Below are positions 18,668-27,856 of a stretch of 34,716 nucleotides of DNA, one piece after another. Numbering within the stretch: position 1 is the stretch's first letter; the number at the start of each line of letters is the position of its first letter. This DNA comes from Phenylobacterium sp. (GTDB lineage: Bacteria; Pseudomonadota; Alphaproteobacteria; Caulobacterales; Caulobacteraceae), in NCBI RefSeq assembly GCF_030697925.1, contig NZ_JAUYOJ010000183.1:1-34716 (forward strand). The letters are read 5' to 3'. A program made the translations under genes and the position numbers. The notes beneath the pieces were generated by a model. The model ran no database searches. It had not been told where the DNA came from and saw nothing but the letters and a program-made list of their open reading frames with translations.

Positions 18668-19801
18668 CTAGTCCAGCGTTCGCCGATACCGCGCCATGGC
18701 GAGCGCCGTGACCACGCAGACGAAGGCGACCAGGGCCAGCAGTTCGCGCCACATGTCCTCGACCCCCTGGCCCTTCAGCAGGGCGCCGCGCACCACGCGC
18801 AGGAAGTGGGTGACCGGCACCACTTCGCCGATCGCCTGGGCCCAGGCGGGCATGCCGCGGAAGGGGAACATGAAGCCCGACAGCAGGATCGAGGGCAGGA
18901 TATAGAAGACGCTCATCTGCATGGCCTGGAGCTGCGAGCGCGCCAGGGTCGACATGAGGAAGCCCAGGGCCAGGGAGCCGACGATGAACAGGCTGATCCC
19001 CAGGGTCAGCCCGACCCAGCCGCCCAGCATGGGCACGTCGAACAGGAAACGGGCCAGCAGTAGGATGATCAGGGTCTGGACGACGCCCACCACCACATAG
19101 GGGGCGAGCTTTCCGACCATGACCTCGAGGGGTTCCACGGGTGTGGCCAGCAGGCTCTCCATCGTGCCCCGCTCGGCCTCGCGGGTGACCGAGAGCGCGG
19201 TCATCATCACCAAGGTCATGGAGAGAATGACCCCCAGTAGGCCCGGGACGATGTTGTAGGAGGTGATGGCCTCGGGGTTATAGCGGCGGTGGACGACGAC
19301 CTCGAAGGGAGCCGGGTTCCCGGCGCGGTTCCTGAGCGCGCCTTTCAGGTCGTTGACCAAGGCTTGGTTGGGCAAGGCGGCCAGGGCCGCCACGGCGGCG
19401 CCGGTGGCCGAGGGGTCTGCGGCGTCCACCTCGATCAGGATCTGGGCCTTGTCGCCCCGCGCCACGCGCCGGGTGAAGTCGCCGGGGACGGTGATGGCGA
19501 ACTGCACGTCGCCGCGCCGGACCATTTCGTCCAGCTCGGCGGGCGAGCGGGCATGGGCGACCAGGTCGAAATAGGCGCTGTTGTGCAGGGCCGAGGTGAT
19601 CGAGCGGGCGAAGACGCTGTCTTCCTGCACCAGCAGGGCGGTGGGCAGATGGCGCGGCTCGGAGTTGATCGCGTATCCGAACAGCAGCAACTGGACCACC
19701 GGCAGCCCCAGCATCATGGCGTAGGTGACCCGGTCGCGGGTGAGCTGCTTGAACTCCTTGACCATCACCGCGAAGACCCGGGTGGGGGAGAAGCCGTTCA
19801 T
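18668..19801 (-). CDS. ABC-2 type transporter permease (YbhS/YbhR-like)
   Basis: A 377-residue membrane subunit. One transmembrane helix near residues 23-43 is followed by a large extracytoplasmic domain (about 45-175) and a C-terminal bundle of about five helices (PGLLGVILSMTLVMMTALSV, YVVVGVVQTLIILLLARFLF, GLTLGISLFIVGSLALGFLM and others). SVTREAERGTMESLLATPVEP is characteristic of this exporter family. It is last in the TetR operon and overlaps the ATPase stop by 4 bases. E. coli-type systems usually have two such permeases; only one is present, so it probably works as a homodimer. Confidence 0.93.
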   Translation of the reverse strand: MNGFSPTRVFAVMVKEFKQLTRDRVTYAMMLGLPVVQLLLFGYAINSEPRHLPTALLVQEDSVFARSITSALHNSAYFDLVAHARSPAELDEMVRRGDVQFAITVPGDFTRRVARGDKAQILIEVDAADPSATGAAVAALAALPNQALVNDLKGALRNRAGNPAPFEVVVHRRYNPEAITSYNIVPGLLGVILSMTLVMMTALSVTREAERGTMESLLATPVEPLEVMVGKLAPYVVVGVVQTLIILLLARFLFDVPMLGGWVGLTLGISLFIVGSLALGFLMSTLARSQLQAMQMSVFYILPSILLSGFMFPFRGMPAWAQAIGEVVPVTHFLRVVRGALLKGQGVEDMWRELLALVAFVCVVTALAMARYRRTLD

Positions 19802-20715
19802 CGGAAATTGTCCTCCGACTGGTCCATCAACCGGATGAAGACGTCCTCCAGGCTGGGCTCGACCTGCGTCCAGCGGAACGGCTCGCGGCGATAGGGGGCG
19901 ATGGCGGCCTCCAGGGCCGCGCGCTCCGTGCCCGAGACGTGCAGGGACTGGCCGAAGGGTGCGGCCATCTCGACGCCGTCGCGCTTGGCGATCTCGGCGG
20001 CGAGCCGGTCGATGCCGGGCCCCTCGCCGTTGAAGGTGACGAGCTGGGTGTCGGCGATGACCTGGTCGGCCGTGCCGCGGGCGATCAGCTTGCCGTAGGC
20101 GATGTAGGCGATCTCATGACAGCGCTCGGCCTCGTCCATGTAGTGGGTGGAGACCAGCACGGTCAGGCCCTCGGCCGAGAGGGCGTGGATCTCGTCCCAG
20201 AAGGTGCGCCGCGCCTTAGGGTCCACCCCGGCGGTGGGCTCGTCCAGCAGCAGGAGCTTGGGCTCGTGCAGGGTGGCGGTGGCGAGCGCCAGCCGCTGTT
20301 TCCAGCCGCCGGAGAGGGAGCCCGCGAGCTGGCTGCGCCGCTCGATCAGGCCCAGGCGCTCCAGGGCGGCATCGACGCGGTCCTTGCGGTGGTCGAGGCC
20401 GTGGACGCGAGCGGAGAACTGCAGGTTCTCCTCCAGGCTCAGGTCCTCGTAGAGCGAGAACTTCTGGGTCATGTAGCCGGCCCGGCGCTTGATCAGGTTG
20501 GCCTGGGTGATGATGTCGAGGCCGAGCGCCGTGCCCTCGCCGCTGTCGGGGGTCAGCAGGCCGCAGAGCATCCGCAGGGTGGTGGTCTTGCCCGAGCCGT
20601 TGGGGCCGAGGAAGCCGCAGATCCGGCCTTCCTCCACCTGCAGGGAGACGTCCTGCACCACGTGCTTGTCGCCGAAGCTCTTGTTCAGGCCGCGGACGTC
20701 GATGGCGAGGGTCAT
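19798..20715 (-). CDS. ABC transporter ATP-binding protein
   Basis: A 305-residue ATPase of the multidrug ABC-2 type. Walker A is GPNGSGKTT (37-45), the signature is LSGGWKQRL, and Walker B with D-loop is LLLLDEPTAGVD. The ATG at 20715 overlaps the HlyD stop, and its own stop overlaps the permease start. The C-terminal ~80 residues form the accessory domain seen in this family. It drives the permease at 18668-19801. Confidence 0.95.
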   Translation of the reverse strand: MTLAIDVRGLNKSFGDKHVVQDVSLQVEEGRICGFLGPNGSGKTTTLRMLCGLLTPDSGEGTALGLDIITQANLIKRRAGYMTQKFSLYEDLSLEENLQFSARVHGLDHRKDRVDAALERLGLIERRSQLAGSLSGGWKQRLALATATLHEPKLLLLDEPTAGVDPKARRTFWDEIHALSAEGLTVLVSTHYMDEAERCHEIAYIAYGKLIARGTADQVIADTQLVTFNGEGPGIDRLAAEIAKRDGVEMAAPFGQSLHVSGTERAALEAAIAPYRREPFRWTQVEPSLEDVFIRLMDQSEDNFR

Positions 20716-21686
20716 TTGCCGGCGCCTATTGGTTCGACGTCCACGGGCTGGCCGGGATTGAGCCGCGCCGAGGGCCTGGCCTCCACCAGGTAGACCAGCC
20801 GGTCGCGGGCGTCGCGGCTGTAGATGATCGGCGGGGTGAACTCGGGCCGCGGGCTGATGAAGGTGATCTTCGCCGTCAGTCCGGCCTGGCAGCCGTCGCA
20901 GGTGAAAGCGACCACGCCGCCGGGCCGATAGGCGGCGATCTCGCGCTCGGGGACGAAGAACCGCAGCTTGATCCGGTCGTCGGGCAGCAGGGCGACAATG
21001 GGCTGGTTGGCGGGCGCCCATTCACCCTGCTGGAAGAACACCTCCTCGACCCGGGCCGCGCCGGGGGCCAGGGGGGCGATGTCGGTCAGCCGCGCGTCGG
21101 CGGCGCCCAGGACCGCGCCGGCCTGTTCGACCCGCGAGTCGGCGGCGCGGATCTGGTCCTCCCGGGCGCCCAGGGCGGCGGCCTGCCGCTGGCGGCGCGC
21201 GGCGGCGAGCTGGGCGGCCGCCGCCTCATAGGCCGCCTGGGAATCGTCCAGCCGAGCCGGGGCGTAGATGCCCTGCCGCACCAGGGGTCGAATCCGGCGC
21301 AGGTCGGCGGCGGCGTCGCGCAGACGGGCGTCGGCCGCGGCGATATTGGCGTCGAACACCGCGAGTTCCACCGCCCGCTGGCCCTTGCGGGCGTCCTGGG
21401 CCTGAGCCTGGGCGGTCTCGACCTCGGCCCGAGCCTGGTCGCGCTGGGCCTTGAGCTGGGCCGGGTCGACCACGAACAGGCGCTGGCCGGCGGCGACCCG
21501 GTCGCCGCGCTGGACGAACACCTGGTCGACGCTGCCGGCCACCGGGGCGGCCAGATAGAGCGGCTCACCCTCGACATAACCGGTGAGGGTCTTGGGCTGG
21601 GAGAGCCGGGGCGCGACCCAGATCACGGCGACGATGGTCGCGGCGGTTAAGAGCAGGCCTCCGACCAGCAGGCGTTGCGGGTTCAT
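20712..21686 (-). CDS. HlyD-family membrane fusion protein (YbhG/YhiI-like)
   Basis: A 324-residue periplasmic adaptor anchored by one N-terminal helix (residues 6-26, LLVGGLLLTAATIVAVIWVAP). The biotinyl-lipoyl-like half motifs (GYVEGEPLYLAAPVAGSVD, VQRGDRVAAGQRLFVVD) flank a long Ala/Arg/Gln-rich coiled-coil hairpin (about 65-190). The ATG at 21686 has GGAGG 8 bases upstream and overlaps the TetR stop. It links the inner-membrane ABC exporter to the outer membrane; no outer-membrane TolC-like gene is nearby. Confidence 0.94.
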   Translation of the reverse strand: MNPQRLLVGGLLLTAATIVAVIWVAPRLSQPKTLTGYVEGEPLYLAAPVAGSVDQVFVQRGDRVAAGQRLFVVDPAQLKAQRDQARAEVETAQAQAQDARKGQRAVELAVFDANIAAADARLRDAAADLRRIRPLVRQGIYAPARLDDSQAAYEAAAAQLAAARRQRQAAALGAREDQIRAADSRVEQAGAVLGAADARLTDIAPLAPGAARVEEVFFQQGEWAPANQPIVALLPDDRIKLRFFVPEREIAAYRPGGVVAFTCDGCQAGLTAKITFISPRPEFTPPIIYSRDARDRLVYLVEARPSARLNPGQPVDVEPIGAGK

Positions 21687-22327
21687 GCTTGGGCCTCCGG
21701 CTGGACGAGCATGCCGTGCAGCCACAGTTCGGCGTGCTGCCTGGCGAGCGCCGGAATGTCGAAGGGCTCGGCGCCGACCGGCTCGAAGGTCTCGCGCCAG
21801 ATGACGCCCACCAGCATGGGGGAGATTAGAGAAAGGGCGTAGTGGCGCGGATCGCCCGGCCGCAGTTCGCCGCGCGCCTGGGCGGCGGTGATCGCCTGGG
21901 TCATGGCGCCGAGCGCCGGGCGGACCAGGGTGTCGTGCCAGGCCCGCGCCAGTTCCGGGAAGTTGCGCGACTCGCCGACCACCATCTTGACGATGCCGCC
22001 GATGGGGGTGGTGGCGAGCATCTGGCCGAGCACGCCGATCGCCCCGCGAATGAGGTCGGGAAATGAGTCCGGATGTGCTGCGATATTGGCCTGGATCAGA
22101 CCCAGGTTGGGCGCCACGCCCATTTCGACCACCGCGCGGAAAATGTCTTCCTTGGTGGCGAAGTAGAGATAGATCGCCCCTTTCGAGACCCCCGCGCGGG
22201 CGGCGATATCGTCCAGGCGCGCCGCGGCGAACCCCTTTTCCGAGAAGATCTCGAAGGCGGCGGTGACGATCTCGTCGGGCCGCTCCGCCTTGCGCCGCTT
22301 GAATTTTGGTCCGCCCGCCGGGAGCAT
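21683..22327 (-). CDS. TetR-family regulator of the ABC efflux operon
   Basis: A 214-residue TetR regulator with an N-terminal helix-turn-helix (AAFEIFSEKGFAAARLDDIA, AGVSKGAIYLYFATKEDIF, about residues 22-66) and a C-terminal ligand domain. It is first gene of the HlyD/ATPase/permease operon, joined through an ATGA overlap. A perfect palindrome 11 bases before its ATG is the probable operator, giving autorepression of the whole operon, relieved by a drug or lipid ligand that cannot be named from sequence. Confidence 0.94.
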   Translation of the reverse strand: MLPAGGPKFKRRKAERPDEIVTAAFEIFSEKGFAAARLDDIAARAGVSKGAIYLYFATKEDIFRAVVEMGVAPNLGLIQANIAAHPDSFPDLIRGAIGVLGQMLATTPIGGIVKMVVGESRNFPELARAWHDTLVRPALGAMTQAITAAQARGELRPGDPRHYALSLISPMLVGVIWRETFEPVGAEPFDIPALARQHAELWLHGMLVQPEAQA

Positions 22328-22338
22328 GTCGTGGTTCC

Positions 22339-22362
22339 TAATAACTGACCGGTCAGTTATTA
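22339..22362. promoter_or_regulatory. 24-bp perfect palindromic TetR operator
   Basis: The 24 bases are their own reverse complement, centred between 22350 and 22351, with the core ACTGACC/GGTCAGT. ACTGACCGGTCAGT-like sites are typical of TetR efflux repressors. It lies in the tetR/ompA-like intergenic region, 11 bases before the tetR start and 187 bases before the OmpA-like gene. Confidence 0.85.
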
Positions 22363-22549
22363 ATATGCCCGAACCGACTCCTGCGCAAGGGGTTGCTGGA
22401 GGGCTGGCCGCCGTTAACTACGGTCAAGCTGAGCCCAGACCCCGCCGCAACCATGTCACCAAACGGCCGTTTTAAGGCGTCAGCACGCACCGACGCCGGA
22501 GAGATCCGAAGGCCGGATTGGCGTGCCGAGACCCTTGAGGGAGAAAAAG

Positions 22550-23119
22550 ATGAAGACCAGGAAGACGAACGTGGTGGTGATGGGCGCGTTGCTGTTGGGC
22601 GCGCTGAGCCTCGGCGGCTGCGCCACCAAGAAGTACGTCAATGAGCAGGTCGGCGTTGTCGACACCAAGGTCGCGGTTCACGAAACCCGCATCGGCGAGC
22701 TGGACCGGACCTCCCGTGAAGCGCTGGAACGCGCGGTCGCCGCCGGCAAACTGGCCGAAGGCAAGTTCATGTACACCGTGGTCCTGTCGGACGACGCGGT
22801 GAAGTTCCCCCTCGACAAGGCGACCCTGTCGCCCGAAGCCGAAGCCCGGATCGCCGCCCTGGCCGAGCGCCTGAAGGCCGAAAACCGCAATGTCTATGTC
22901 GAGGTTCAGGGCCACACCGACGCCACCGGCACGAACGCCTATAACGAGCAGCTCGGCGCCGACCGGGCCGAGGCCGTGCGCCGCGCCTTGAACAAGCAGG
23001 GCGTCGCCCTGAACCGGATGTCCTCCATCTCATACGGCGAGGAAGTTCCGGTGGCCCCCAACAACGATCGCGCCGGCCGTTCGGCCAATCGTCGCGTGGT
23101 TCTGGTGGTGCTGAGCTAG
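22550..23119 (+). CDS. OmpA-family peptidoglycan-binding lipoprotein
   Basis: A 189-residue outer-membrane lipoprotein. The signal ends in the lipobox LGGC with Cys24. Residues 25-75 are a charged helical stretch (KKYVNEQVGVVDTKVAVHE), probably coiled coil. The C-terminal OmpA domain (about 82-188) contains VEVQGHTDATGTNAYNEQLG and the ADRAEAVRRAL helix, including the Asp and Arg that bind diaminopimelate. It probably tethers the outer membrane to peptidoglycan. The ATG at 22550 is favoured by GAGGGAG 6 bases upstream. A GC hairpin without T-run follows at 23124-23153. Confidence 0.94.
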   Translation: MKTRKTNVVVMGALLLGALSLGGCATKKYVNEQVGVVDTKVAVHETRIGELDRTSREALERAVAAGKLAEGKFMYTVVLSDDAVKFPLDKATLSPEAEARIAALAERLKAENRNVYVEVQGHTDATGTNAYNEQLGADRAEAVRRALNKQGVALNRMSSISYGEEVPVAPNNDRAGRSANRRVVLVVLS

Positions 23120-23123
23120 CAAG

Positions 23124-23153
23124 GCGGGAGGCCCGAGGTGTGGGCCTCCCCGC
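23124..23153 (+). terminator. Possible weak terminator after the OmpA-like gene
   Basis: GGGAGGCCC (23126-23134) pairs with GGGCCTCCC (23142-23150) around a 7-base loop, with two more pairs across a bulge. No T-run follows, so intrinsic termination would be weak. Confidence 0.4.
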
Positions 23154-23373
23154 TTCCGCGGCGGCTTGGAGAGTCGCGGTTAACGCGAACAGGGGAACCT
23201 GCGGAACACGGCCGAAACGAACCGTGACCGAATCAGCGACTCCGCTCGATTCAGCCTTTGTTCCCTACAAGCTATTGTATCTCAAAGGCCCCGAGGCACA
23301 AACGCGTTCCAGTCCAGCTTGCGGTTTTTTGGCCTTCTGGGCCCAAGATGACCGCTTCCGTGGCCGGTCCGCC

Positions 23374-23403
23374 TTGACGCCGGACGCAGCCTTCGCCTAT
23401 ATC
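23374..23403 (+). promoter_or_regulatory. rpmB promoter
   Basis: TTGACG (23374-23379) is followed after 18 bases by TATATC (23398-23403), with GCCTATATC matching the Caulobacter-type -10. The start site would lie about 50 bases before the rpmB ATG. Confidence 0.65.
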
Positions 23404-23461
23404 GCCGGCTCTCGCGCGGGTCCGCCCGCCGCATCCTTATTTCTCGCGTAGGTCAGAAGCC

Positions 23462-23761
23462 ATGTCGCGTCGTTGCGAACTCACCGGTATCGGCCCCATG
23501 GTCGGCCACAATGTGAGCCACTCGAATATCAAGACCAAGCGCCGGTTCCTGCCTGCGCTGGCGCCCGCGACGCTGCAGTCGGACGCGCTGGGTCAGACCT
23601 TCCGCCTGCGCATCACCAACGCGGCCCTGCGCACCCTGGACTTCCGGGGCGGCCTGGACGTGTTCCTGATCAAGGCTCGCGACGAGAACCTCTCGCCGCG
23701 CGCGCTGAAGATCAAGAAGCAGGTGAAGGCCAAGCTCGCGGCGCAAACCGCCGCCGCCTGA
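23462..23761 (+). CDS. rpmB: 50S ribosomal protein L28
   Basis: A 99-residue L28 with the family opening [20 protein letters not shown], then [16 protein letters not shown] and [14 protein letters not shown]. It has the alphaproteobacterial C-terminal extension ending KLAAQTAAA. Part of the large ribosomal subunit. It is monocistronic, with its own promoter and a strong terminator. Confidence 0.98.
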   Translation: MSRRCELTGIGPMVGHNVSHSNIKTKRRFLPALAPATLQSDALGQTFRLRITNAALRTLDFRGGLDVFLIKARDENLSPRALKIKKQVKAKLAAQTAAA

Positions 23762-23782
23762 GCTCAATCTCGTCGGATTTCG

Positions 23783-23815
23783 AAAAGGCCGTCCCTCGGG
23801 GCGGCCTTTTTGTTT
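23783..23815 (+). terminator. Rho-independent terminator of rpmB
   Basis: AAAAGGCCGTCC (23783-23794) pairs with GGGCGGCCTTTT through one G-U pair around a CTCG tetraloop, followed by TTTTTGTTTT. It lies about 22 bases after the rpmB stop. Confidence 0.9.
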
Positions 23816-23885
23816 TGACGGGCGCCCTGGCGCGTGGAGTGCTTGAGCCTATGTCTGCGTCGAGCAGACCTGGAGAGGCGTCGCC

Positions 23886-24806
23886 ATGATCCCAAGCAAG
23901 ACCGTCGCGGCCCTGGCCGCCCTCATCGCCCTGGCCGGATGTTCGCCGAAGAGCGAGCCCGCCGCCCCGGCCGCCCCGCCGGCGGCCTCTCCGTCCGCCG
24001 ATGTCTTCAACTTCAAGATCGGCGCGCTCGACGCGACGGCGCTGAAGGATGGCGATCTCCTGGTCCCCAATGACGGCAAGACCTTCGGGGTCGGGCGTCC
24101 CATCAGCGACGTCACCAACCTGCTCAAGGCCGCCGGACAGCCGACGGATATCCTCAACCTCAGCATCCAGCCGCTGCTGGTGCGCGGCGAGGGCAAGATC
24201 CTGCTGTTCGACGCTGGCGCGGCCGGGGTCTCGTGGGCTCCGCAAGCCGGCAAGCTCGCCGCGCCGCTCCGCGCCGCTGGGGTCGAACCCGCCCAGGTCA
24301 CCGACATCTTCATCTCGCACAGCCACGGCGACCACATCGGCGGCCTGGTGCTGGGAAGCGGCCTGCTGGCCTTCCCCAACGCCGCGATCCATATCTCCGC
24401 CCCCGAGTGGCAGGCGATGCAGGCCGACGCCAGCCTCGCGCCCACCGTCGCCGCCATCGCCCCGAAGATCGCGGCCTTTCAGCCCGGCGCTGTCATCCTG
24501 CCGGGCCTGGTGACCGCCGTCGCCGTGAAGGGCCACACGCCGGGGCACAGCGCCTACGAGATCGCCTCGGGCGACGAACGGCTGCTCTATATCGGCGACG
24601 CCGCCCACCATTTCGTCGTTTCGGTGCGCAAGCCCGACTGGACCATCGACTATGACGGCGACGCGCCCACCGCCCAGGCCAGCCGACGCGCCCTCTTCAA
24701 GCGCGCCGCCGAACAGAACCTGCGCCTCTATGCGCCGCACTTCCCGTTCCCAGGCGTGGGACGGGTCCGCGCCGAGGACGACGGCTTCGTCTGGGTCCCC
24801 GAATAG
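23886..24806 (+). CDS. Metallo-beta-lactamase-fold hydrolase, lipoprotein
   Basis: A 306-residue lipoprotein with lipobox LAGC (Cys19), then a Pro/Ala-rich linker. The MBL fold carries HSHGDH (H145, H147, D149, H150), GHTPGH (H221), YIGDAAHH (D238) and a late HFPFPGVG His. These are the ligands of a dinuclear zinc site, as in lactonase-like and quorum-quenching members; the substrate is not determinable. GGAGAGG lies 7 bases before the ATG. It ends 6 bases from the convergent esterase-like gene. Confidence 0.92.
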   Translation: MIPSKTVAALAALIALAGCSPKSEPAAPAAPPAASPSADVFNFKIGALDATALKDGDLLVPNDGKTFGVGRPISDVTNLLKAAGQPTDILNLSIQPLLVRGEGKILLFDAGAAGVSWAPQAGKLAAPLRAAGVEPAQVTDIFISHSHGDHIGGLVLGSGLLAFPNAAIHISAPEWQAMQADASLAPTVAAIAPKIAAFQPGAVILPGLVTAVAVKGHTPGHSAYEIASGDERLLYIGDAAHHFVVSVRKPDWTIDYDGDAPTAQASRRALFKRAAEQNLRLYAPHFPFPGVGRVRAEDDGFVWVPE

Positions 24807-24812
24807 GCGGCC

Positions 24813-25766
24813 TTACGGCTTCCAGTCGAACGCCAGCAGCAGGGTTCGCTGGGCGTTCTGAAAATTGTCGTCCGACAGCAGGTAGAATCGGATGGTTCCG
24901 TCCTTGGCCGGAACCGCCGCCAGAGCCTCGAAATTGTCGACCGTGAGCGGCCGGGCCAGGTCCAGGCGGGCGACCTCGGCCCGGTCGTCTCGCACGACCA
25001 GGCTGATCCGGCTGCCGCGGGCGGCGTCCCAGGCGCGGAGCAGCCAGGCGGTGCGGCCCTGCGGCAGGCGGGCGACCGCCACCAGGCCGAACTCCGGCGG
25101 CTTGGCGATGACCGGACCCGGCGCGCAGCTGGTCGAGACCCGGCAGGCCCAGGTCTGGCCGCTCTCCTCGGCCCCGGCGACATAGGCGTCGGCGCCCGAG
25201 GCGGGGTCCGGGCCCAGGGCTTCCAGCCCGCCGTTGTCGGGGAAGGCCGCCTGCGGCATAGGAGCCGGCCGCGGCGGGCCGCCGGCGACCGGATAGAGCC
25301 AGATGCGATGGCGCTGCTCGAAGCTGACCAGCAGGTCTCCGCCCGCCAGCAGGGCCAGGCCTTCGGAATCGCCCGCCTGCTTGCCCTGCAACGGCTTGCC
25401 GTCGGGATTGGTCAGGGCCGCGATGCGTCCGTCCGTCAGGCCGACCAGCCGGCCGGTCTTGTCCAGCACCAGCCGAGCCTTGATCAGGTCGCCCTCGTCG
25501 CTGACCGTGGTCAGCGTACCGCCGGCGCCGACCGCCAGGTCGGACAGGCCATGGAAGCGGGCGGTGTCGGACGAGGACAGCACCAGGCCGCCGGCGTAGC
25601 GGAACGCGCCGATGCGGTCCTGGGCCAAATCCTGCGGGTTCAGGGCGACCGCCGTCGCGGCGATGGTGATCCCAGGTCCGGCCGGGACCGGTGAGGCGGG
25701 CAGGGTCGCGGGCTGGGCGCAGGCCGAAAGCGCGAGCGCCACGGCCAGGACCAGCCCGGATCTCAC
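24813..25766 (-). CDS. Esterase-like activity of phytase family lipoprotein
   Basis: A 317-residue lipoprotein with a signal ending in LSAC (Cys15). The body matches the phytase-type beta-propeller family: [49 protein letters not shown] and [11 protein letters not shown] are its usual repeat segments. The enzymatic activity of the family is poorly defined. The GTG start overlaps the cobT stop in a GTGA junction, so it is translated from the cobT mRNA, though no functional link to cobalamin is known. Confidence 0.88.
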   Translation of the reverse strand: MRSGLVLAVALALSACAQPATLPASPVPAGPGITIAATAVALNPQDLAQDRIGAFRYAGGLVLSSSDTARFHGLSDLAVGAGGTLTTVSDEGDLIKARLVLDKTGRLVGLTDGRIAALTNPDGKPLQGKQAGDSEGLALLAGGDLLVSFEQRHRIWLYPVAGGPPRPAPMPQAAFPDNGGLEALGPDPASGADAYVAGAEESGQTWACRVSTSCAPGPVIAKPPEFGLVAVARLPQGRTAWLLRAWDAARGSRISLVVRDDRAEVARLDLARPLTVDNFEALAAVPAKDGTIRFYLLSDDNFQNAQRTLLLAFDWKP

Positions 25767-27712
25767 GCGACGGCTCTCCGCACTTCCTTGAAGGTCGAGC
25801 GCCGGGCGGCAGGCCCCTGCGGCCCCTGGGTGTTGGGCGGCGGCTGCAGCAGGTTGGCGTTCTTGCGGGTGACCCGGCGGACCTCTTCGTCGAACAGTTC
25901 GGCCAGCTGATCGACGATGGCCCCGGCCAGCTGCTCCACGTCGACGATGGTCACGGCGCGGCGATAATAGCGGGTCACGTCGTGGCCGATGCCGATGGCG
26001 ATGAGCTGGACCGGGCTCTTGGCCTCGATCTCGCCAATCACCTCGCGCAGGTGGCGCTCCAGATAGTGGCCGGAGTTCACCGACAGGGTCGAGTCGTCAA
26101 CCGGCGCGCCGTCGGAGATCACCATCAGGATGCGGCGTTGTTCCGAGCGGCCCATCAGCCGCTGGTGCGCCCACATCAGGGCCTCGCCGTCGATGTTCTC
26201 CTTCAGCAGCCCCTCGCGCATCATCAGGCCGAGGTTGCGGCGCGCCCGGCGCCACGGGGCGTCGGCGGACTTGTAGATGATGTGGCGCAGGTCGTTCAGC
26301 CGGCCGGGCTGGGCGGGCTTGCCGGCCTTCAGCCAGTCCTCGCGGCTGGTCCCGCCCTTCCAGGCCCGGGTGGTGAAGCCGAGGATCTCGGTCTTCACGC
26401 CGCAGCGCTCCAGGGTGCGGGCCAGGATGTCGGCGCAGACCGCCGCCACCATGATCGGCCGGCCGCGCATGGAGCCGGAATTGTCGATCAGGATGGTGAC
26501 CACCGTGTCGCGGAACTCGGTGTCTTCCTCTTCCTTGAAGGCCAGCGAGGCGGTGGGATCGGTGATCACCCGCGTCAGGCGCGCCACGTCCAGGATCCCT
26601 TCCTCCAGGTCGAAGGTCCAGGAGCGGTTCTGCTGCGCCATCAGCTTGCGCTGCAGCTTGTTGGCCAGGCGCGAGACCACGCTGGAAAGGCTGGCCAGCT
26701 GCTGGTCGAGATAGGCGCGCAGCCGGGTCAGCTCCTCGGCGTCGCACAGCTCCTCGGCGGCCACCACCTCGTCATGGGCGGTGGTGAAGATCTTGTAGGT
26801 GGCCTGCTTGCCCTCGCCCTTGAGATCGGGACGGGCCGGCTGCTCGCCGTCGCCCATCTCGGGCGGCTCGTCGCTGTCCTCGGCGTCGGAATCGTCGTCG
26901 GCCTGCATGGCCTGGCTGTCGGCGTCCTCGCTCTCGCGATGGCTCGCTTCGCTGTCGTCCATGGAGGTCTGCTGCGGCGACTGGCCCTCGCCGTCGCCCT
27001 CGTCGCCGTCATCGCTGGCCTCGCTCTCACCCTCGTCGCCCTCCTCGTCCTCGTCGGACGGGTCGGGGGCGTCGGAGAGGTCGTCGCCCATGGAGAGGTC
27101 GCGCAGGATGGTCCGGGCGATCCGGGCATAGGCCTTCTGGTCGTGGAAGACGTCGGCCAGCTTGTCGAGGTCGGGGCCGGCCTTGCTCTCCACCTCGGCG
27201 CGGAACAGGTCGACCAGGGCCTTGGCCATGGCCGGCGGCGGCTCGCCGGTCATCCGCTCGCGGGCCAGCAGGCCGACCACGTCGGCCATCGGCGGATTGG
27301 CCAGGGCCTCCAACTGGTTCAGCGGCTTCTTGGCCCAGGCATGCTCGTGCACCGCGCGCAGGTTGTCCTTGACCCCGCCAAGGGCGTTGGCGCCGACCGC
27401 TTCGATGCGGGCCTGCTCCAAGGCGTCATAGACCGGCGCGCCCAGGGCCGAGGCCGGCCGCGCCTTGCTGTGGGCCGCGACATCGTGGTGGGCGATGCGC
27501 AGGGCCATCTGGTCAGCCAGGCCCCGGATGCGCGAGGCGTCGGCCGGCGTGAGGTCGCGCGGGGGGTGCGGCAAGACCGCGCGCTTGCCGGTGAGTTGCG
27601 GACCTTCCCCGGAATAGACGATCTCCAGGTCGGGCATCTCGGCGAGCGAGCGCGCGGCGTTGGCCAGCGCGCGTTTGAAGGGCTCGATAGGGCTTTCCGG
27701 ATTCTTCGCCAT
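25763..27712 (-). CDS. cobT: Cobaltochelatase subunit CobT
   Basis: A 649-residue CobT. A conserved N-terminal domain (residues 1-200, starting [16 protein letters not shown]) is followed by a very acidic Asp/Glu/Ser-rich linker (about 205-300). A C-terminal von Willebrand A domain has the MIDAS motif DNSGS (410-414) in [15 protein letters not shown]. With CobS (AAA+) and CobN it inserts cobalt into hydrogenobyrinate a,c-diamide in aerobic B12 synthesis. The ATG at 27712 matches the family start; the frame extends upstream without support. cobS is on the same strand but 1.4 kb away, separated by an opposite-strand gene. Confidence 0.96.
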   Translation of the reverse strand: MAKNPESPIEPFKRALANAARSLAEMPDLEIVYSGEGPQLTGKRAVLPHPPRDLTPADASRIRGLADQMALRIAHHDVAAHSKARPASALGAPVYDALEQARIEAVGANALGGVKDNLRAVHEHAWAKKPLNQLEALANPPMADVVGLLARERMTGEPPPAMAKALVDLFRAEVESKAGPDLDKLADVFHDQKAYARIARTILRDLSMGDDLSDAPDPSDEDEEGDEGESEASDDGDEGDGEGQSPQQTSMDDSEASHRESEDADSQAMQADDDSDAEDSDEPPEMGDGEQPARPDLKGEGKQATYKIFTTAHDEVVAAEELCDAEELTRLRAYLDQQLASLSSVVSRLANKLQRKLMAQQNRSWTFDLEEGILDVARLTRVITDPTASLAFKEEEDTEFRDTVVTILIDNSGSMRGRPIMVAAVCADILARTLERCGVKTEILGFTTRAWKGGTSREDWLKAGKPAQPGRLNDLRHIIYKSADAPWRRARRNLGLMMREGLLKENIDGEALMWAHQRLMGRSEQRRILMVISDGAPVDDSTLSVNSGHYLERHLREVIGEIEAKSPVQLIAIGIGHDVTRYYRRAVTIVDVEQLAGAIVDQLAELFDEEVRRVTRKNANLLQPPPNTQGPQGPAARRSTFKEVRRAVA

Positions 27713-27856
27713 GGTCCCTTCGTCATAGCGCGGGGGCGATGGGGGAGGGAAGGGTCCCGTGGCGTCAGTGTCGCACCCACGATGGAACGTCACTCTCCAT
27801 TTACACATTCACGTAAGGGTTGCGTAGAGTCCTTGCGCATTGATTGGGAGAGAAGC

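Larger units (their letters stand above)
23120..23461. other. Intergenic region before rpmB
   Basis: This 342-base gap contains the hairpin after the OmpA-like gene and the rpmB promoter. An open frame at 23140-23451 shows no resemblance to any protein, has no ribosome site and runs through the promoter, so it is not called a gene. Confidence 0.6.

Noticed and set aside
23140..23451. 103-codon open frame upstream of rpmB
   Set aside because: No ribosome site, no similarity, and it covers the rpmB promoter and the hairpin after the OmpA-like gene.
25691..27850. Very long plus-strand open frame antisense to cobT
   Set aside because: It is a GC-rich shadow of the cobT coding strand; only the part from 27857 on has a ribosome site and its own protein character.
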